Of a stretch of 64,000 bases of DNA, positions 17,803 to 26,930 are shown piece by piece. The stretch is from JAADEM01 sp965371855. GTDB lineage: Bacteria; Bacteroidota; Bacteroidia; Bacteroidales; Marinilabiliaceae. The stretch's first letter is position 1; each line of letters opens with the position of its first letter. The notes below the pieces were generated by a model that saw nothing but the letters and a program-made list of their open reading frames with translations, was not told the origin of the DNA and did not search any database. The stretch is taken from the NCBI GenBank assembly GCA_965371855.1, contig CBDUZZ010000016.1, positions 1 through 64,000 of the forward strand. Reading direction: 5' to 3'. The translations under genes and the position numbers were made by a program.

Positions 17803-19902
17803 ATGATTGACCTATCAAAAGATATTACATTTCTACCCGGTGTAGGACCTAAAAAAGCAGAGCTGTTGAAACAAGAATTAAATATTGTTTCGTACGAAGA
17901 TCTGTTATCCTATTTCCCATATAAATATGTTGATCGCAGCAAATTTTATTCTATCAGGGAACTGAACCCAAATATGCCATATATTCAAGTCAAAGGAAAA
18001 CTAAAATCTTTAAAAACAATAGGCAAAGGCAGACAATCAAGGATGACTGCTACATTTTCGGATGGAACCGGCATAATGGAACTGGTGTGGTTTAAAGGTC
18101 ATAAATACATTAAGGATAACCTTGATGCTAATGCCGAATATATCGTTTTTGGTAAACCCTCACTTTTTAATGGTGTCATTAATGTTGTTCACCCTGAGAT
18201 GGAAAAGGTGGAAATAGCAAAGCAGGTAATCAGGTCAAGCCTGCAAGCTTTTTACAACACTTCTGAAAAGATGAAGAAGGGTTATCTCAATTCAAAAGCC
18301 ATTTTAAAACTCATACAAAACCTTTTTAAATCTTTTCAAAGTGATAGAATTCCGGAGACACTGCCTGCCTCACTCACTAAAAAACTAAAACTTATCCCTC
18401 TGAACGAAGCTCTTAAAACAGCACATTTCCCCAACAACACCAAACAACTTGAACAAGCGCAATTCAGACTCAAATTCGAGGAGCTGTTTTATCTTCAGTT
18501 AAACATCCTAAGAATAAAAGCACGCCGCAAACAAACCGTAAAAGGTCATGTGTTTAAAATTGTTGGAGAAAACCTGAATCAATTTTATAAAAACAACATA
18601 CCGTTTGAACTTACAAACGCACAAAAACGTGTAATACGTGAGATAAGACAGGACATGGGCTCAGGGAAGCAGATGAATCGTCTGCTGCAGGGTGATGTTG
18701 GCTCAGGCAAAACACTTGTTGCACTTATGGTGATGCTTATTGCCATTGATAATAATTATCAGGCTTGTCTGATGGCTCCGACGGAGATTTTAGCTAATCA
18801 GCATTTCGAAACGATTAGCAGTATGCTTAATGGACTGAATGTTGAAATTGATATCCTTACCGGTTCAACTAAAAAATCAAAACGTGAAGAGCTACATGAA
18901 AAACTTCTTAACGGAAAACTCAATATTCTGATTGGCACTCATGCTCTGATAGAGGAAATCGTGCAATTCAAAAACCTCGGACTGGTAGTTATTGATGAAC
19001 AACACCGCTTTGGAGTAGCTCAACGTGCTAAACTGTGGAAAAAAAACCTTCATCCTCCACACATGCTTGTAATGACTGCAACACCGATACCGCGAACTCT
19101 GGCAATGACCGTTTACGGCGATCTGGATGTTTCAGTAATTGATGAGCTGCCACCCGGTCGTAAACCCATTGAAACAGTACACTATTTTCATAACAAACGA
19201 AACAACCTGAACAGGTTTTTGCATGAAGAACTCAATAAAGGACGGCAAATATGTGTAGTTTACCCTCTCATTGAAGAATCGGAGAAGATAGATTTTAAAA
19301 ATCTTACTGAAGGGTACGAATATATGCAACAAGCATTCTCCGGGTATAAAATAACCATGGTGCACGGAAAAATGCGATCGGCAGAGAAAGATGCAGCGAT
19401 GCATGAATTTGTGTCCGGAGAATCGCATATACTGGTATCAACCACAGTTATTGAAGTAGGTGTTGATGTGCCCAATGCATCAGCTATGGTTATCGAAAGT
19501 GCTGAACGATTTGGCCTTTCGCAGCTTCACCAGCTTAGAGGACGTGTAGGCAGGGGTGCTGAACAAAGCTATTGCATACTTATGACAGACTACAAAATGT
19601 CGGACGAAACGAGAAAACGGATGAGCATAATGACACAAACCACCGACGGCTTTGAAATTGCAGAAGCTGACATGAAACTTCGTGGCCCCGGCGATTTGGA
19701 AGGAACACAACAATCCGGGTTGCCTTTTTCGCTTAAAATAGCCAGCCTGGGAAGAGACGGTCAGTTATTGCAATATGCCCGAAATATTGCAGATGGCATT
19801 TTAAAAGATGATCCACTGCTTGAAAATGATGAAAACCTGCTGTTGAAAAAACAAGTGACTAAGTTAACCGCAAAAAAAATGAACTGGAGCATGATTAGTT
19901 AA
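17803..19902 (+). CDS. recG: ATP-dependent DNA helicase RecG
   Basis: 699 residues. Remodels stalled replication forks and branch-migrates Holliday junctions. An N-terminal wedge/OB domain (FLPGVGPKKAELLKQ, then a nucleic-acid-binding beta barrel at about 60-150) precedes a superfamily 2 helicase core: Walker A GDVGSGKT (about 297-304), DEQH box in VIDEQHRFGVAQRAKL, MTATPIPRTLAMT, and motif VI LHQLRGRVGRG. C-terminal TRG-like segment present. Complete and typical. Monocistronic by spacing, with a repeat-rich region on each side. Confidence 0.96.
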   Translation: MIDLSKDITFLPGVGPKKAELLKQELNIVSYEDLLSYFPYKYVDRSKFYSIRELNPNMPYIQVKGKLKSLKTIGKGRQSRMTATFSDGTGIMELVWFKGHKYIKDNLDANAEYIVFGKPSLFNGVINVVHPEMEKVEIAKQVIRSSLQAFYNTSEKMKKGYLNSKAILKLIQNLFKSFQSDRIPETLPASLTKKLKLIPLNEALKTAHFPNNTKQLEQAQFRLKFEELFYLQLNILRIKARRKQTVKGHVFKIVGENLNQFYKNNIPFELTNAQKRVIREIRQDMGSGKQMNRLLQGDVGSGKTLVALMVMLIAIDNNYQACLMAPTEILANQHFETISSMLNGLNVEIDILTGSTKKSKREELHEKLLNGKLNILIGTHALIEEIVQFKNLGLVVIDEQHRFGVAQRAKLWKKNLHPPHMLVMTATPIPRTLAMTVYGDLDVSVIDELPPGRKPIETVHYFHNKRNNLNRFLHEELNKGRQICVVYPLIEESEKIDFKNLTEGYEYMQQAFSGYKITMVHGKMRSAEKDAAMHEFVSGESHILVSTTVIEVGVDVPNASAMVIESAERFGLSQLHQLRGRVGRGAEQSYCILMTDYKMSDETRKRMSIMTQTTDGFEIAEADMKLRGPGDLEGTQQSGLPFSLKIASLGRDGQLLQYARNIADGILKDDPLLENDENLLLKKQVTKLTAKKMNWSMIS

Positions 19903-19916
19903 GGAAGCATTATAAA

Positions 19917-20059
19917 AGGGCTAAAGCCCTACCTATCGAAATTATCTTTTTATTCCCCGGCATAAATGCCGGAACAATTAATTGATAAATCTCCTCAGTT
20001 GCCCTGTCCTTCAGGGCAGGGATAACAAATCAGATAGGATAGATTAGGGCTTTAGCCCT
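19917..20059. repeat. left palindrome set of the RAYT unit
   Basis: Four hairpins in 143 bp: AGGGCT-AA-AGCCCT (19917-19930), CCGGCAT-AA-ATGCCGG (19957-19972), GCCCTG-TCCTT-CAGGGC (20001-20017) and AGGGCTTTAGCCCT (20046-20059). The last contains the stop codon of the transposase gene. The first three modules recur in the same order on the far side of the transposase (20561 onward). Such paired palindromes are typical of REP sequences mobilised by their linked RAYT transposase. Confidence 0.75.
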
Positions 20060-20480
20060 TTTCAAAACCATATTTTGATATAAACTCATCATACTCCTCT
20101 GTCCATGTTTTTAAGGCATGATGCTTCTCCTGACCAATAATATAATTACGAACTCTCTCAATATGCGATTGGCTAACAGACACTGCAAAATATTCATCCT
20201 GCCATCCAAAATATGATGTTGTCAAATTATTTTTATTAATCCAATGTGAGCTTTCTCCTTTTATCAAATTCATTATTGTAGATATATTCTGGTCAGAGTT
20301 CAGGCTTACAAGCAGGTGCACATGTTCAATGTAACCATTAACACAATCGATGTAAATAGATTTAGATTCTCCATACTCTTTGATGTGCTTAAACACTTTC
20401 TTCCTGATATCTTTTATAAGGAAAGGAGTGCGATTTTTCGTCGCCCACACAAAGTGGACATAAATTTTAATGAATGGCAT
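20052..20480 (-). mobile_element. REP-associated tyrosine transposase (RAYT), IS200/IS605-like
   Basis: A complete 142-residue coding sequence for a Y1 (HUH) transposase. The histidine pair is His53/His55 in YIEHVHLLVSL and the catalytic tyrosine is Tyr113 in RNYIIGQEKHH. FVWATKNRTPFL near the N-terminus is another family mark. Such enzymes cut and join single-stranded DNA at hairpins. There is no TnpB gene and no IS200-type end structure, but palindromes stand on both sides, so it is best called a RAYT that moves or maintains REP-like hairpins. The stop codon lies inside one of these palindromes. No frameshifts, so it may be active. Confidence 0.85.
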
Positions 20481-20560
20481 GATTTTAATTTTTAAATTGA
20501 AAATATCAAGTTAATAGATTTATTCAATTGATACAACTTAAAATCATTTTGTGTTGGGAA

Positions 20561-20730
20561 AGGGCTAAAAGCCCTAAACATCATATTTATCTTTTATATC
20601 CCTCGGCATAAATGCCGGAGCAATTGATTGAGGAAATTCATCTATTAAAAAAATGATTTCATTGCCCTGTCCTTCAAGATAGATAGAGCCAACAAGAACA
20701 ATTAAAACATCAATTACCCTGTCCTTCAGT
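20561..20730. repeat. right palindrome set of the RAYT unit
   Basis: AGGGCT-AAA-AGCCCT (20561-20575) and CGGCAT-AA-ATGCCG (20604-20617) repeat the left-hand modules in the same order. They are followed by TTGCCCTGTCCTTCAAG near 20662 and a further CCCTGTCCTTCAGTAG near 20729, in which the second hairpin arm has decayed. Order and content match 19917-20017, so the two flanks are a direct duplication around the transposase. Confidence 0.7.
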
Positions 20731-21143
20731 AGAAAAAGTTAGTTGATGTCTTTTCTTATAAGGAACAAAAAAATCCCTAACAATTTTTCATCATTTTTTA
20801 ATTACATAACAAATGTATGTATTATTTAGAATAGAATCCCCATTACATTATGTATGTCATGTTTTTATAATTTAAAATCATTCTCAATAACAAACATAAT
20901 GTTTTTTTTTACGACTTTAATCTTTTTATATTAATAATCTATCAAGATAACTCGCCCCTATGTTAACTCGTAACGCTCATCTATGGGAGTAGGATTAGTT
21001 AGTTTAAATTTTCTCTTTAACTACACCTCTCATTATTATTCAGGAATTATCCTATCATATAGATATTTAGATATCTTTATTGGTAATATCATTATTTATT
21101 CGTAAAAAAAAACAGATATATTAACAAATAAAATTAGATTAAT

Positions 21144-21151
21144 TACTTTTG
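21144..21151 (+). promoter_or_regulatory. candidate -7 element of the rnf operon
   Basis: TACTTTTG matches TAnnTTTG and lies 22 bp before the first ATG of the operon. No TTTG is seen at the right distance upstream, so support is partial. Confidence 0.4.
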
Positions 21152-21173
21152 TCGCATTATTGACGATACAGTT

Positions 21174-21599
21174 ATGTCTGACTTTGAATACGTAGAACAT
21201 CAGGGGATAGTAGAAGAGATATTACCAAACCGGGTTAAAGTAAGAATCATAAACATTTCAGCGTGTGCTGCATGCCATGCTAAAGATGCTTGTAATGCAT
21301 CTGACATGGAAGATAAACTGATTGATGTATATGAATCGCTACCTGACCTTTCCATTGGGCAACGAGTTTTGCTATTGGGTAAAAAGAACCTTGCTCCGCT
21401 GGCCGTAACTCTTGCTTATATCTTCCCGATAGTTTTAATTCTTGCAACTCTTTTCATTACAGTAAAAATAACAGATAATGAGCCTTTGGCTGCAGCACTC
21501 TCATTGGGGGTTCTTGTACCATATTTCACTATTATTCATTATCTAAAAGATAAACTTCAAAAAACATTTACGTTTACAATTAAACATCAAATCAACTGA
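21174..21599 (+). CDS. RseC/MucC-family protein, first gene of the rnf operon
   Basis: 141 residues. An N-terminal soluble part contains the family cysteines C31-x2-C34-x5-C40 (SACAACHAKDACNAS), followed by two TM helices (LAVTLAYIFPIVLILATLFI and LAAALSLGVLVPYFTIIHYL). RseC-type proteins are linked to Rnf/Rsx complexes and to SoxR reduction in Proteobacteria. In Bacteroidota they commonly head the rnf operon, as here: rnfB begins 2 bp after this stop. A role in assembling or reducing the complex is likely but unproven. Confidence 0.85.
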   Translation: MSDFEYVEHQGIVEEILPNRVKVRIINISACAACHAKDACNASDMEDKLIDVYESLPDLSIGQRVLLLGKKNLAPLAVTLAYIFPIVLILATLFITVKITDNEPLAAALSLGVLVPYFTIIHYLKDKLQKTFTFTIKHQIN

Positions 21600-21601
21600 A
21601 T

Positions 21602-22525
21602 ATGAATGTTGTTCTGATTACCATAATCACATTAAGTGCATTAGGAGCGTTAGCCGCCGTTATTCTATATTTTGTGGCTCAAAAATTCAAAGTCTTTGAA
21701 GACCCGAGAATAGATCAGGTAGAAGAAGTTTTACCGGCAGCAAACTGTGGAGGTTGTGGCTTCCCCGGATGTAGAGCTTTCGCAGAGGCTCTCGTAAAAT
21801 CTGACGATATATCAAACCTTAACTGCCCTGTGGGAGGTGCTGACACAATGCAAGCTGCCGCCAAAATTGTTGGCAAGGAGGTAGGTGCTGCAGCCCCAAT
21901 GGTTGCAGTAGTGAGGTGTAACGGCACATGCGATAACCGTCCACGCACTAATAATTATGACGGTGCGGAAAACTGTACTATTGCAGCAACTCTTTACGGA
22001 GGTGAGACAGGTTGTTCGTATGGATGCCTCGGACTTGGAGAGTGTGTGGATGCCTGTAATTTTGATGCCATGTACATGGACGATAAAACAGGCTTGCCTG
22101 TTGTGATAGAAGATAACTGTGTGGCTTGTGGTGCTTGCGTGGAAGCTTGTCCGAAAGATATAATGCAGATGCGTAATATCGGACCTAAGAGTCGACGTAT
22201 ATTTGTGTCGTGTGTTAATGAAGATAAAGGAGGACCTGCCAAGAAGGCCTGCTCAGTTGCTTGTATTGGTTGTGGTAAATGTGAACAGGTTTGTGCATTT
22301 GATGCTATTGTCATTAAAAACAATCTGGCCTACATCGATTACGAGAAATGTAAGTTATGTCGTAAGTGTGTTACTGTTTGTCCAACCAACGCAATCCATG
22401 AAATAAATTTCCCGGTAAGAAAGCCAAAGCCACCGGTTGAGAATAAGCCATTAACAAAAAAAGCTGATACAGCAAAGACAACTGAAGGAGTAGCTATAAA
22501 GTCTGCTTCGGAAGATAAGGAATAA
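21602..22525 (+). CDS. rnfB: Rnf complex subunit B, multi-Fe-S ferredoxin-like
   Basis: 307 residues. One N-terminal TM helix (VVLITIITLSALGALAAVILYFVA) anchors a cytoplasmic Fe-S domain. The DUF4445-like cluster motif is C49-x2-C52-x4-C57 with Cys75 (NCGGCGFPGCRAF). Then come several 4Fe-4S motifs: CLGLGECVDAC, CVACGACVEACP, CIGCGKCEQVC and CKLCRKCVTVCP. It receives electrons from reduced ferredoxin and passes them to the membrane part of Rnf. The C-terminus is a Lys/Pro-rich low-complexity tail. Second gene of the operon. Confidence 0.95.
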   Translation: MNVVLITIITLSALGALAAVILYFVAQKFKVFEDPRIDQVEEVLPAANCGGCGFPGCRAFAEALVKSDDISNLNCPVGGADTMQAAAKIVGKEVGAAAPMVAVVRCNGTCDNRPRTNNYDGAENCTIAATLYGGETGCSYGCLGLGECVDACNFDAMYMDDKTGLPVVIEDNCVACGACVEACPKDIMQMRNIGPKSRRIFVSCVNEDKGGPAKKACSVACIGCGKCEQVCAFDAIVIKNNLAYIDYEKCKLCRKCVTVCPTNAIHEINFPVRKPKPPVENKPLTKKADTAKTTEGVAIKSASEDKE

Positions 22526-22588
22526 ACCCGAGAGTAAATAAATATATCTAATAAAAAATTGAATTAATATAAAATAGGAGGTTCAGCA

Positions 22589-23920
22589 GTGTTAAAAACA
22601 TTCTCACTCGGAGGAATTCACCCGGCAGAAAACAAGTTTTCAGCGGGCAAAAAAATTGAAATCCTGCCCATACCCGCACAGGTATCAATTCCTATTGTAC
22701 AACATATTGGTGCACCATCTACCCCGGTAGTTAAAAGAGGTGATAGTGTGAAAGTTGGTCAGCTTTTAGCCAAATCATCAGGATTTGTTTCTGCCAACAT
22801 TCACTCTCCCGTTTCAGGTTCTGTATTTAAAATAGACAAAATAATGGATGCCAGCGGATACAAACGTCAGTCCATTATAATTAAGGTTGACGGTGATGAG
22901 TGGGATGAATCAATAGACCGTTCCACAACACTGAATAAAGAGATCACATTATCGGCAGAAGAGATTGTAAAAAAAGTTGGTGAAGCCGGTATTGTGGGAT
23001 TAGGAGGTGCTACATTCCCGTCACACGTAAAGTTATCAGTTCCTCCGGGTAAAAAATGCGATGTTTTAATCCTCAATGGAGTAGAGTGCGAGCCATACCT
23101 TACTTCCGATCATCAGTTAATGATGGAAAAAGGGGAAGAGATACTGGTAGGCACTAAAATTCTCATGAAAGCCCTTAGGGTTGACAAAGCAATTATTGGT
23201 ATTGAAAACAACAAGAAAGATGCTATTGAGCAGATTAGTAAGCTTGCTGAAAATCATGAGGGCATTTATGTTCAGGCACTGAAAGTTCAATATCCGCAAG
23301 GAGGAGAAAAACAACTTATCGATGCATGTATCGGGCGTGAGGTTCCATCCGGGAAACTGCCTATTGAGGTTGGGGCTATTGTGCAAAACGTTGGCACCAC
23401 CTATGCTGTTTACGAGGCTGTGCAAAAAAATAAACCTCTGTTTGAAAGAGTTGTTACAGTTACCGGTAAGTCTGTTAAAAATCCGGGAAACTTCCTCACT
23501 CGCGTTGGAACTCCTGTTAAAGATTTGATTGAAGCTGCCGGAGGCATACCTGAAGATACCGGTAAAGTTATAGGCGGAGGCCCTATGATGGGTAAAGCAT
23601 TAGCTTCTGTTGATGTACCCGTAACGAAAGGTAGTTCAGGTATTTTGTTAATGCCCGATGAGATTTCAAAAAGGGGCAAGACTGAGAGTTGTATTCGTTG
23701 TTCCAAATGCGTTTCTGTCTGTCCAATGGGGCTATCGCCATATTTATTAATGACACTGTCGGAAAAAGCCATTTGGGATCGTTCAGAAGAGGAGAGGGTA
23801 ATGGATTGTATCGAATGTGGTTCATGTAGTTATACATGCCCGTCTAATCGTCCACTACTCGATTACATCCGCTTAGCCAAAGCTACAGTAGGACAAATTA
23901 TGAGGTCAAGAACAAAATAA
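22589..23920 (+). CDS. rnfC: Rnf complex subunit C, NADH-binding
   Basis: 443 residues. Carries the FMN/NADH-binding domain with GLGGATFPSHVKLSVPPG, an SLBB-like section, and two 4Fe-4S clusters near the C-terminus: CIRCSKCVSVCPMGL and CIECGSCSYTCPSNRPL. It is the site of NAD+ reduction or NADH oxidation. The start is GTG at 22589, chosen because an AGGAGG sits at 22576-22581, eight bases upstream. Such a strong Shine-Dalgarno site is rare in this organism. In the middle of the rnf operon. Confidence 0.95.
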   Translation: MLKTFSLGGIHPAENKFSAGKKIEILPIPAQVSIPIVQHIGAPSTPVVKRGDSVKVGQLLAKSSGFVSANIHSPVSGSVFKIDKIMDASGYKRQSIIIKVDGDEWDESIDRSTTLNKEITLSAEEIVKKVGEAGIVGLGGATFPSHVKLSVPPGKKCDVLILNGVECEPYLTSDHQLMMEKGEEILVGTKILMKALRVDKAIIGIENNKKDAIEQISKLAENHEGIYVQALKVQYPQGGEKQLIDACIGREVPSGKLPIEVGAIVQNVGTTYAVYEAVQKNKPLFERVVTVTGKSVKNPGNFLTRVGTPVKDLIEAAGGIPEDTGKVIGGGPMMGKALASVDVPVTKGSSGILLMPDEISKRGKTESCIRCSKCVSVCPMGLSPYLLMTLSEKAIWDRSEEERVMDCIECGSCSYTCPSNRPLLDYIRLAKATVGQIMRSRTK

Positions 23921-23942
23921 AAACGTTAATTAATAAAACAGT

Positions 23943-24935
23943 ATGAATACGTTAACCATATCTCTATCCCCTCATGTTCACAGTGGCGACTCTGTGAAGA
24001 AGAACATGTACGGGGTGATTATTGCATTAATACCGGCCTTAGCCGTTTCACTATGGGTATTCGGTTTAGGAGCTCTGATAGTTACGGTAACAGCTATTGC
24101 CGCAAGTGTTCTTTTTGAATATCTGATTGAAAAATATCTTTTGAAAGTACCCTCAACTATTTCTGACGGGTCTGCTATCATTACCGGTTTATTGCTGGCT
24201 TTTAACATGCCATCCAATCTGCCAATATGGATTATCATTATTGGAGCTTTAGTAGCTATCGGCATTGGTAAAATGTCGTTTGGTGGATTGGGAAATAACC
24301 CTTTTAACCCTGCGCTTGTTGGTCGTGTATTTTTGCTCATCTCTTTTCCGGTACAGATGACCTCATGGCCTCTGCCTATGACAAACACAACATCATACCT
24401 TGATGCAACAACAGGTGCTACACCTCTTGGCATTGTCAAGGAAGGATTGGCAAATGGCACACCACTGTCGGAGTTAATGAGTCAGATTCCGTCATTTGTT
24501 GATATGTTACTCGGAAAGATGGGAGGCTCAGCCGGAGAGGTTGCTGCTCTAGCTATTTTATTAGGATTAGCATTTATGCTTTACCGTAAAATAATAACCT
24601 GGCATATACCAGTTAGTGTACTGGGAACAATAGCCGTATTTGCAGGCATCCTCAACTTCGCAAACCCTGAGGCTTATGCCAGACCTCTGTTCCACCTGTT
24701 AACCGGAGGTGCATTATTAGGTGCGGTGTTTATGGCTACCGATTATGTTACATCACCGATGACAAATAAAGGAATGATAATATTTGGTGTAGGTATAGGT
24801 ATTATCACTGTTCTTATCAGAGTATTTGGTGCGTATCCTGAAGGTATGTCATTTGCTATACTAATAATGAACGCATTTGTACCTTTGATTGACAGATATG
24901 TTAAACCAAAGAGTTTTGGTGAAAAGATAAAATGA
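23943..24935 (+). CDS. rnfD: Rnf complex subunit D, flavin-carrying membrane subunit
   Basis: 330 residues with about nine TM helices. The covalent FMN attachment motif is TGAT at 157-160 in LDATTGATPLG, with Thr160 expected to carry the flavin by phosphoester bond. GNNPFNPALVGRVFLL and YVTSPMTNKGMIIFGVGIG are conserved. It forms part of the ion-translocating core. Starts 22 bp after rnfC. Confidence 0.95.
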   Translation: MNTLTISLSPHVHSGDSVKKNMYGVIIALIPALAVSLWVFGLGALIVTVTAIAASVLFEYLIEKYLLKVPSTISDGSAIITGLLLAFNMPSNLPIWIIIIGALVAIGIGKMSFGGLGNNPFNPALVGRVFLLISFPVQMTSWPLPMTNTTSYLDATTGATPLGIVKEGLANGTPLSELMSQIPSFVDMLLGKMGGSAGEVAALAILLGLAFMLYRKIITWHIPVSVLGTIAVFAGILNFANPEAYARPLFHLLTGGALLGAVFMATDYVTSPMTNKGMIIFGVGIGIITVLIRVFGAYPEGMSFAILIMNAFVPLIDRYVKPKSFGEKIK

Positions 24936-25012
24936 TTCTATGGCTAAATGGTTAAACATCAACAGAACATATTAACAATAGAACCATAGAACAATATAAC
25001 AATTTGAATATT

Positions 25013-25621
25013 ATGGCAAAAACTGAATCTTCACTCAAAAACATGCTCCTGACACTATTGATAATCACAGCTATCTCGGGTACATCTTTGGGTTTTGTAT
25101 ATAAAATGACCAAAGAACCTATCGCTTTGGCAAAGGCAAAAAAACAACAGGAGGCCATTAAGATGGTTGTTCCAGAGTTTACCAACAATCCGGCTGAGGA
25201 TGGTGTCGAGTTAACATCTAAAGAGGGATTTGCTATTAAAGTATTCCCTGCAAGAAAAGATGGACAACTGGTTGGAGTTGCTGTTAAAACAATTACAAAC
25301 AAAGGTTTTGGTGGTGATGTAAAATTAATGGTTGGGTTCAAGCCCGATGGAACAATAGTCAACTATCAGGTATTGGAACACAAAGAGACTCCTGGACTGG
25401 GAACAAAGATGGATCCATGGTTCAAGACAGACAAAGGAAACCAGGATATTATCGGAAAGAACCCCGGAAGTAATAACCTTACAGTATCAAAAGACGGAGG
25501 TGAAGTTGATGCCATTACGGCTGCAACAATCAGTTCAAGAGCTTTTTTGGATGCAGTAAGAGTGGGATATGAAACATTTATGGAAAACAAAGATAAAATT
25601 GAGAAAGGAGATACCAAATGA
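25013..25621 (+). CDS. rnfG: Rnf complex subunit G, periplasmic FMN protein
   Basis: 202 residues from ATG 25013; a TTG three codons earlier (25004) is less likely. One N-terminal TM helix, then an FMN-binding domain with the conserved ETPGLG (126-131). The flavinylation motif usually reads S/T-G-A-T; here it is TAAT (169-172) in DAITAATISSRAF, with Thr172 as the expected FMN site. Its stop overlaps the rnfE start by 4 bp, showing translational coupling. Confidence 0.93.
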   Translation: MAKTESSLKNMLLTLLIITAISGTSLGFVYKMTKEPIALAKAKKQQEAIKMVVPEFTNNPAEDGVELTSKEGFAIKVFPARKDGQLVGVAVKTITNKGFGGDVKLMVGFKPDGTIVNYQVLEHKETPGLGTKMDPWFKTDKGNQDIIGKNPGSNNLTVSKDGGEVDAITAATISSRAFLDAVRVGYETFMENKDKIEKGDTK

Positions 25622-26202
25622 ACCAATGGAAAAACTTCTCTAAAGGCTTCTTCAAGGAAAATGCCGTATTCACTCTGTTGCTGGGAATGTGTCCCACACT
25701 GGGAGTAACATCATCGGCAATTAACGGATTAGGTATGGGGCTGGCCACCACATTCGTTCTTGTAATGGCAAACCTCGTGATCTCATTAATAAAAGATTTC
25801 ATACCCGATAAGGTTCGGATACCTGCATTTATTGTTGTAATTGCAACCTTCGTTACAATCGTTGAGATGCTGATGCAGGCATACACTCCAGGCTTGTTCA
25901 ATGCATTAGGGCTGTTCATTCCACTTATTGTTGTTAACTGTATAGTGTTAGGTAGAGCCGAAGCATTTGCATCTAAAAACAGTGTAGGTTCCTCCATAAT
26001 TGATGGTCTGGGTATGGGTTTGGGATTTGCTATGGCACTGACCATGCTTGGGTCTGTTCGCGAACTGCTTGGTAGCGGAAAACTATTCGACATCTCAATC
26101 TATCCTGAAGACTATGGAATGTTAGTATTTGTATTGGCACCCGGAGCATTTATAGCCCTGGGTTACATGATAGCTATAATTGACAAAATGAAAAAAGCTT
26201 AA
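25618..26202 (+). CDS. rnfE: Rnf complex subunit E
   Basis: 194 residues, six TM helices. Shows NAVFTLLLGMCPTLGVTSSAINGLGMG near the N-terminus, with the cysteine that in Rnf/Nqr homologues helps hold an Fe-S centre in the membrane together with its partner RnfA. Homologous to RnfA in inverted topology. Overlaps rnfG by 4 bp and is followed by rnfA after 12 bp. Confidence 0.95.
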   Translation: MNQWKNFSKGFFKENAVFTLLLGMCPTLGVTSSAINGLGMGLATTFVLVMANLVISLIKDFIPDKVRIPAFIVVIATFVTIVEMLMQAYTPGLFNALGLFIPLIVVNCIVLGRAEAFASKNSVGSSIIDGLGMGLGFAMALTMLGSVRELLGSGKLFDISIYPEDYGMLVFVLAPGAFIALGYMIAIIDKMKKA

Positions 26203-26214
26203 AAAATAAATATT

Positions 26215-26787
26215 ATGGAATATGCACTAATTATAATATCTGCAATATTTGTAAACAATGTTGTATTAAGCCAATTCCTCGGAATATGTCCCTTTCTGGG
26301 AGTATCCAAAAAATTGTCAACCGGAATAGGAATGACCGGAGCAGTTACTTTTGTTATGATTATAGCAACAATAGTAACCTGGCTGGTACAGAAACTTGTG
26401 CTTGATCCTTTCAATATTGGTTTTTTGCAAACAATAACTTTTATCCTGATTATTGCTGCTTTAGTTCAGTTGGTAGAGATAGTACTTAAAAAAGTTAGTC
26501 CTCCGCTTTATCAGGCACTTGGAGTTTTCCTTCCTCTTATCACAACTAACTGTGCCATTCTGGGAGTAGCTATCATGACTATTCAAAAAGACTTTGGCCT
26601 TATTGAATCTGTTGTTTTTGCCACAGCAACTGCTGTAGGCTTTGGCTTGGCACTTGTTCTTTTTGCAGGGATACGCGAACAACTTGACTTGGTTGATGTG
26701 CCTAAAGGAATGAAAGGGACTCCAATAGCTCTTGTAGTTGCCGGCCTGTTAGCTCTTGCCTTTATGGGATTTGCAAACCTTGCATAA
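26215..26787 (+). CDS. rnfA: Rnf complex subunit A
   Basis: 190 residues, six TM helices, opening EYALIIISAIFVNNVVLSQFLGICPFLGVSKKL, a strong family signature with the Fe-S-related Cys in GICPFLG; a second conserved Cys is in ITTNCAILG. Last gene of the operon, completing the set B-C-D-G-E-A. The complex couples ferredoxin and NAD(H) redox to sodium or proton movement across the inner membrane. No clear terminator follows. Confidence 0.95.
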   Translation: MEYALIIISAIFVNNVVLSQFLGICPFLGVSKKLSTGIGMTGAVTFVMIIATIVTWLVQKLVLDPFNIGFLQTITFILIIAALVQLVEIVLKKVSPPLYQALGVFLPLITTNCAILGVAIMTIQKDFGLIESVVFATATAVGFGLALVLFAGIREQLDLVDVPKGMKGTPIALVVAGLLALAFMGFANLA

Positions 26788-26930
26788 CGATTGAATATTT
26801 ATTCGGATTGCTGGTTTTTGGGCTATTATATGCACTGGTTTCTTTTCTTTTTAATCTATTTTTTGTTTTTATTTCGCAAGTTTTAATAAAGAAAGGCGTC
26901 CTACTATAGTAGAACATATAGGGAAAGAAT

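Larger units (their letters stand above)
20481..21173. other. intergenic between RAYT and rnf operon
   Basis: No gene in 693 bp. The first part carries the right palindrome set of the RAYT unit (20561-20730). From about 20740 the sequence is very AT-rich, with a short repeat of AACTCG near 20950-20970 and no open frame of note. The last 60 bp hold the putative rnf promoter (21144-21151). Confidence 0.6.

Noticed and set aside
20940..20995. Repeated AACTCG phrases near 20950 considered as a riboswitch or small RNA
   Set aside because: No stable extended stem or known riboswitch core can be drawn by eye, and the region lies far from the operon start.
21715..26414. Long minus-strand frames in the rnf operon (up to 171 codons)
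   Set aside because: They are shadows of strongly conserved plus-strand genes.
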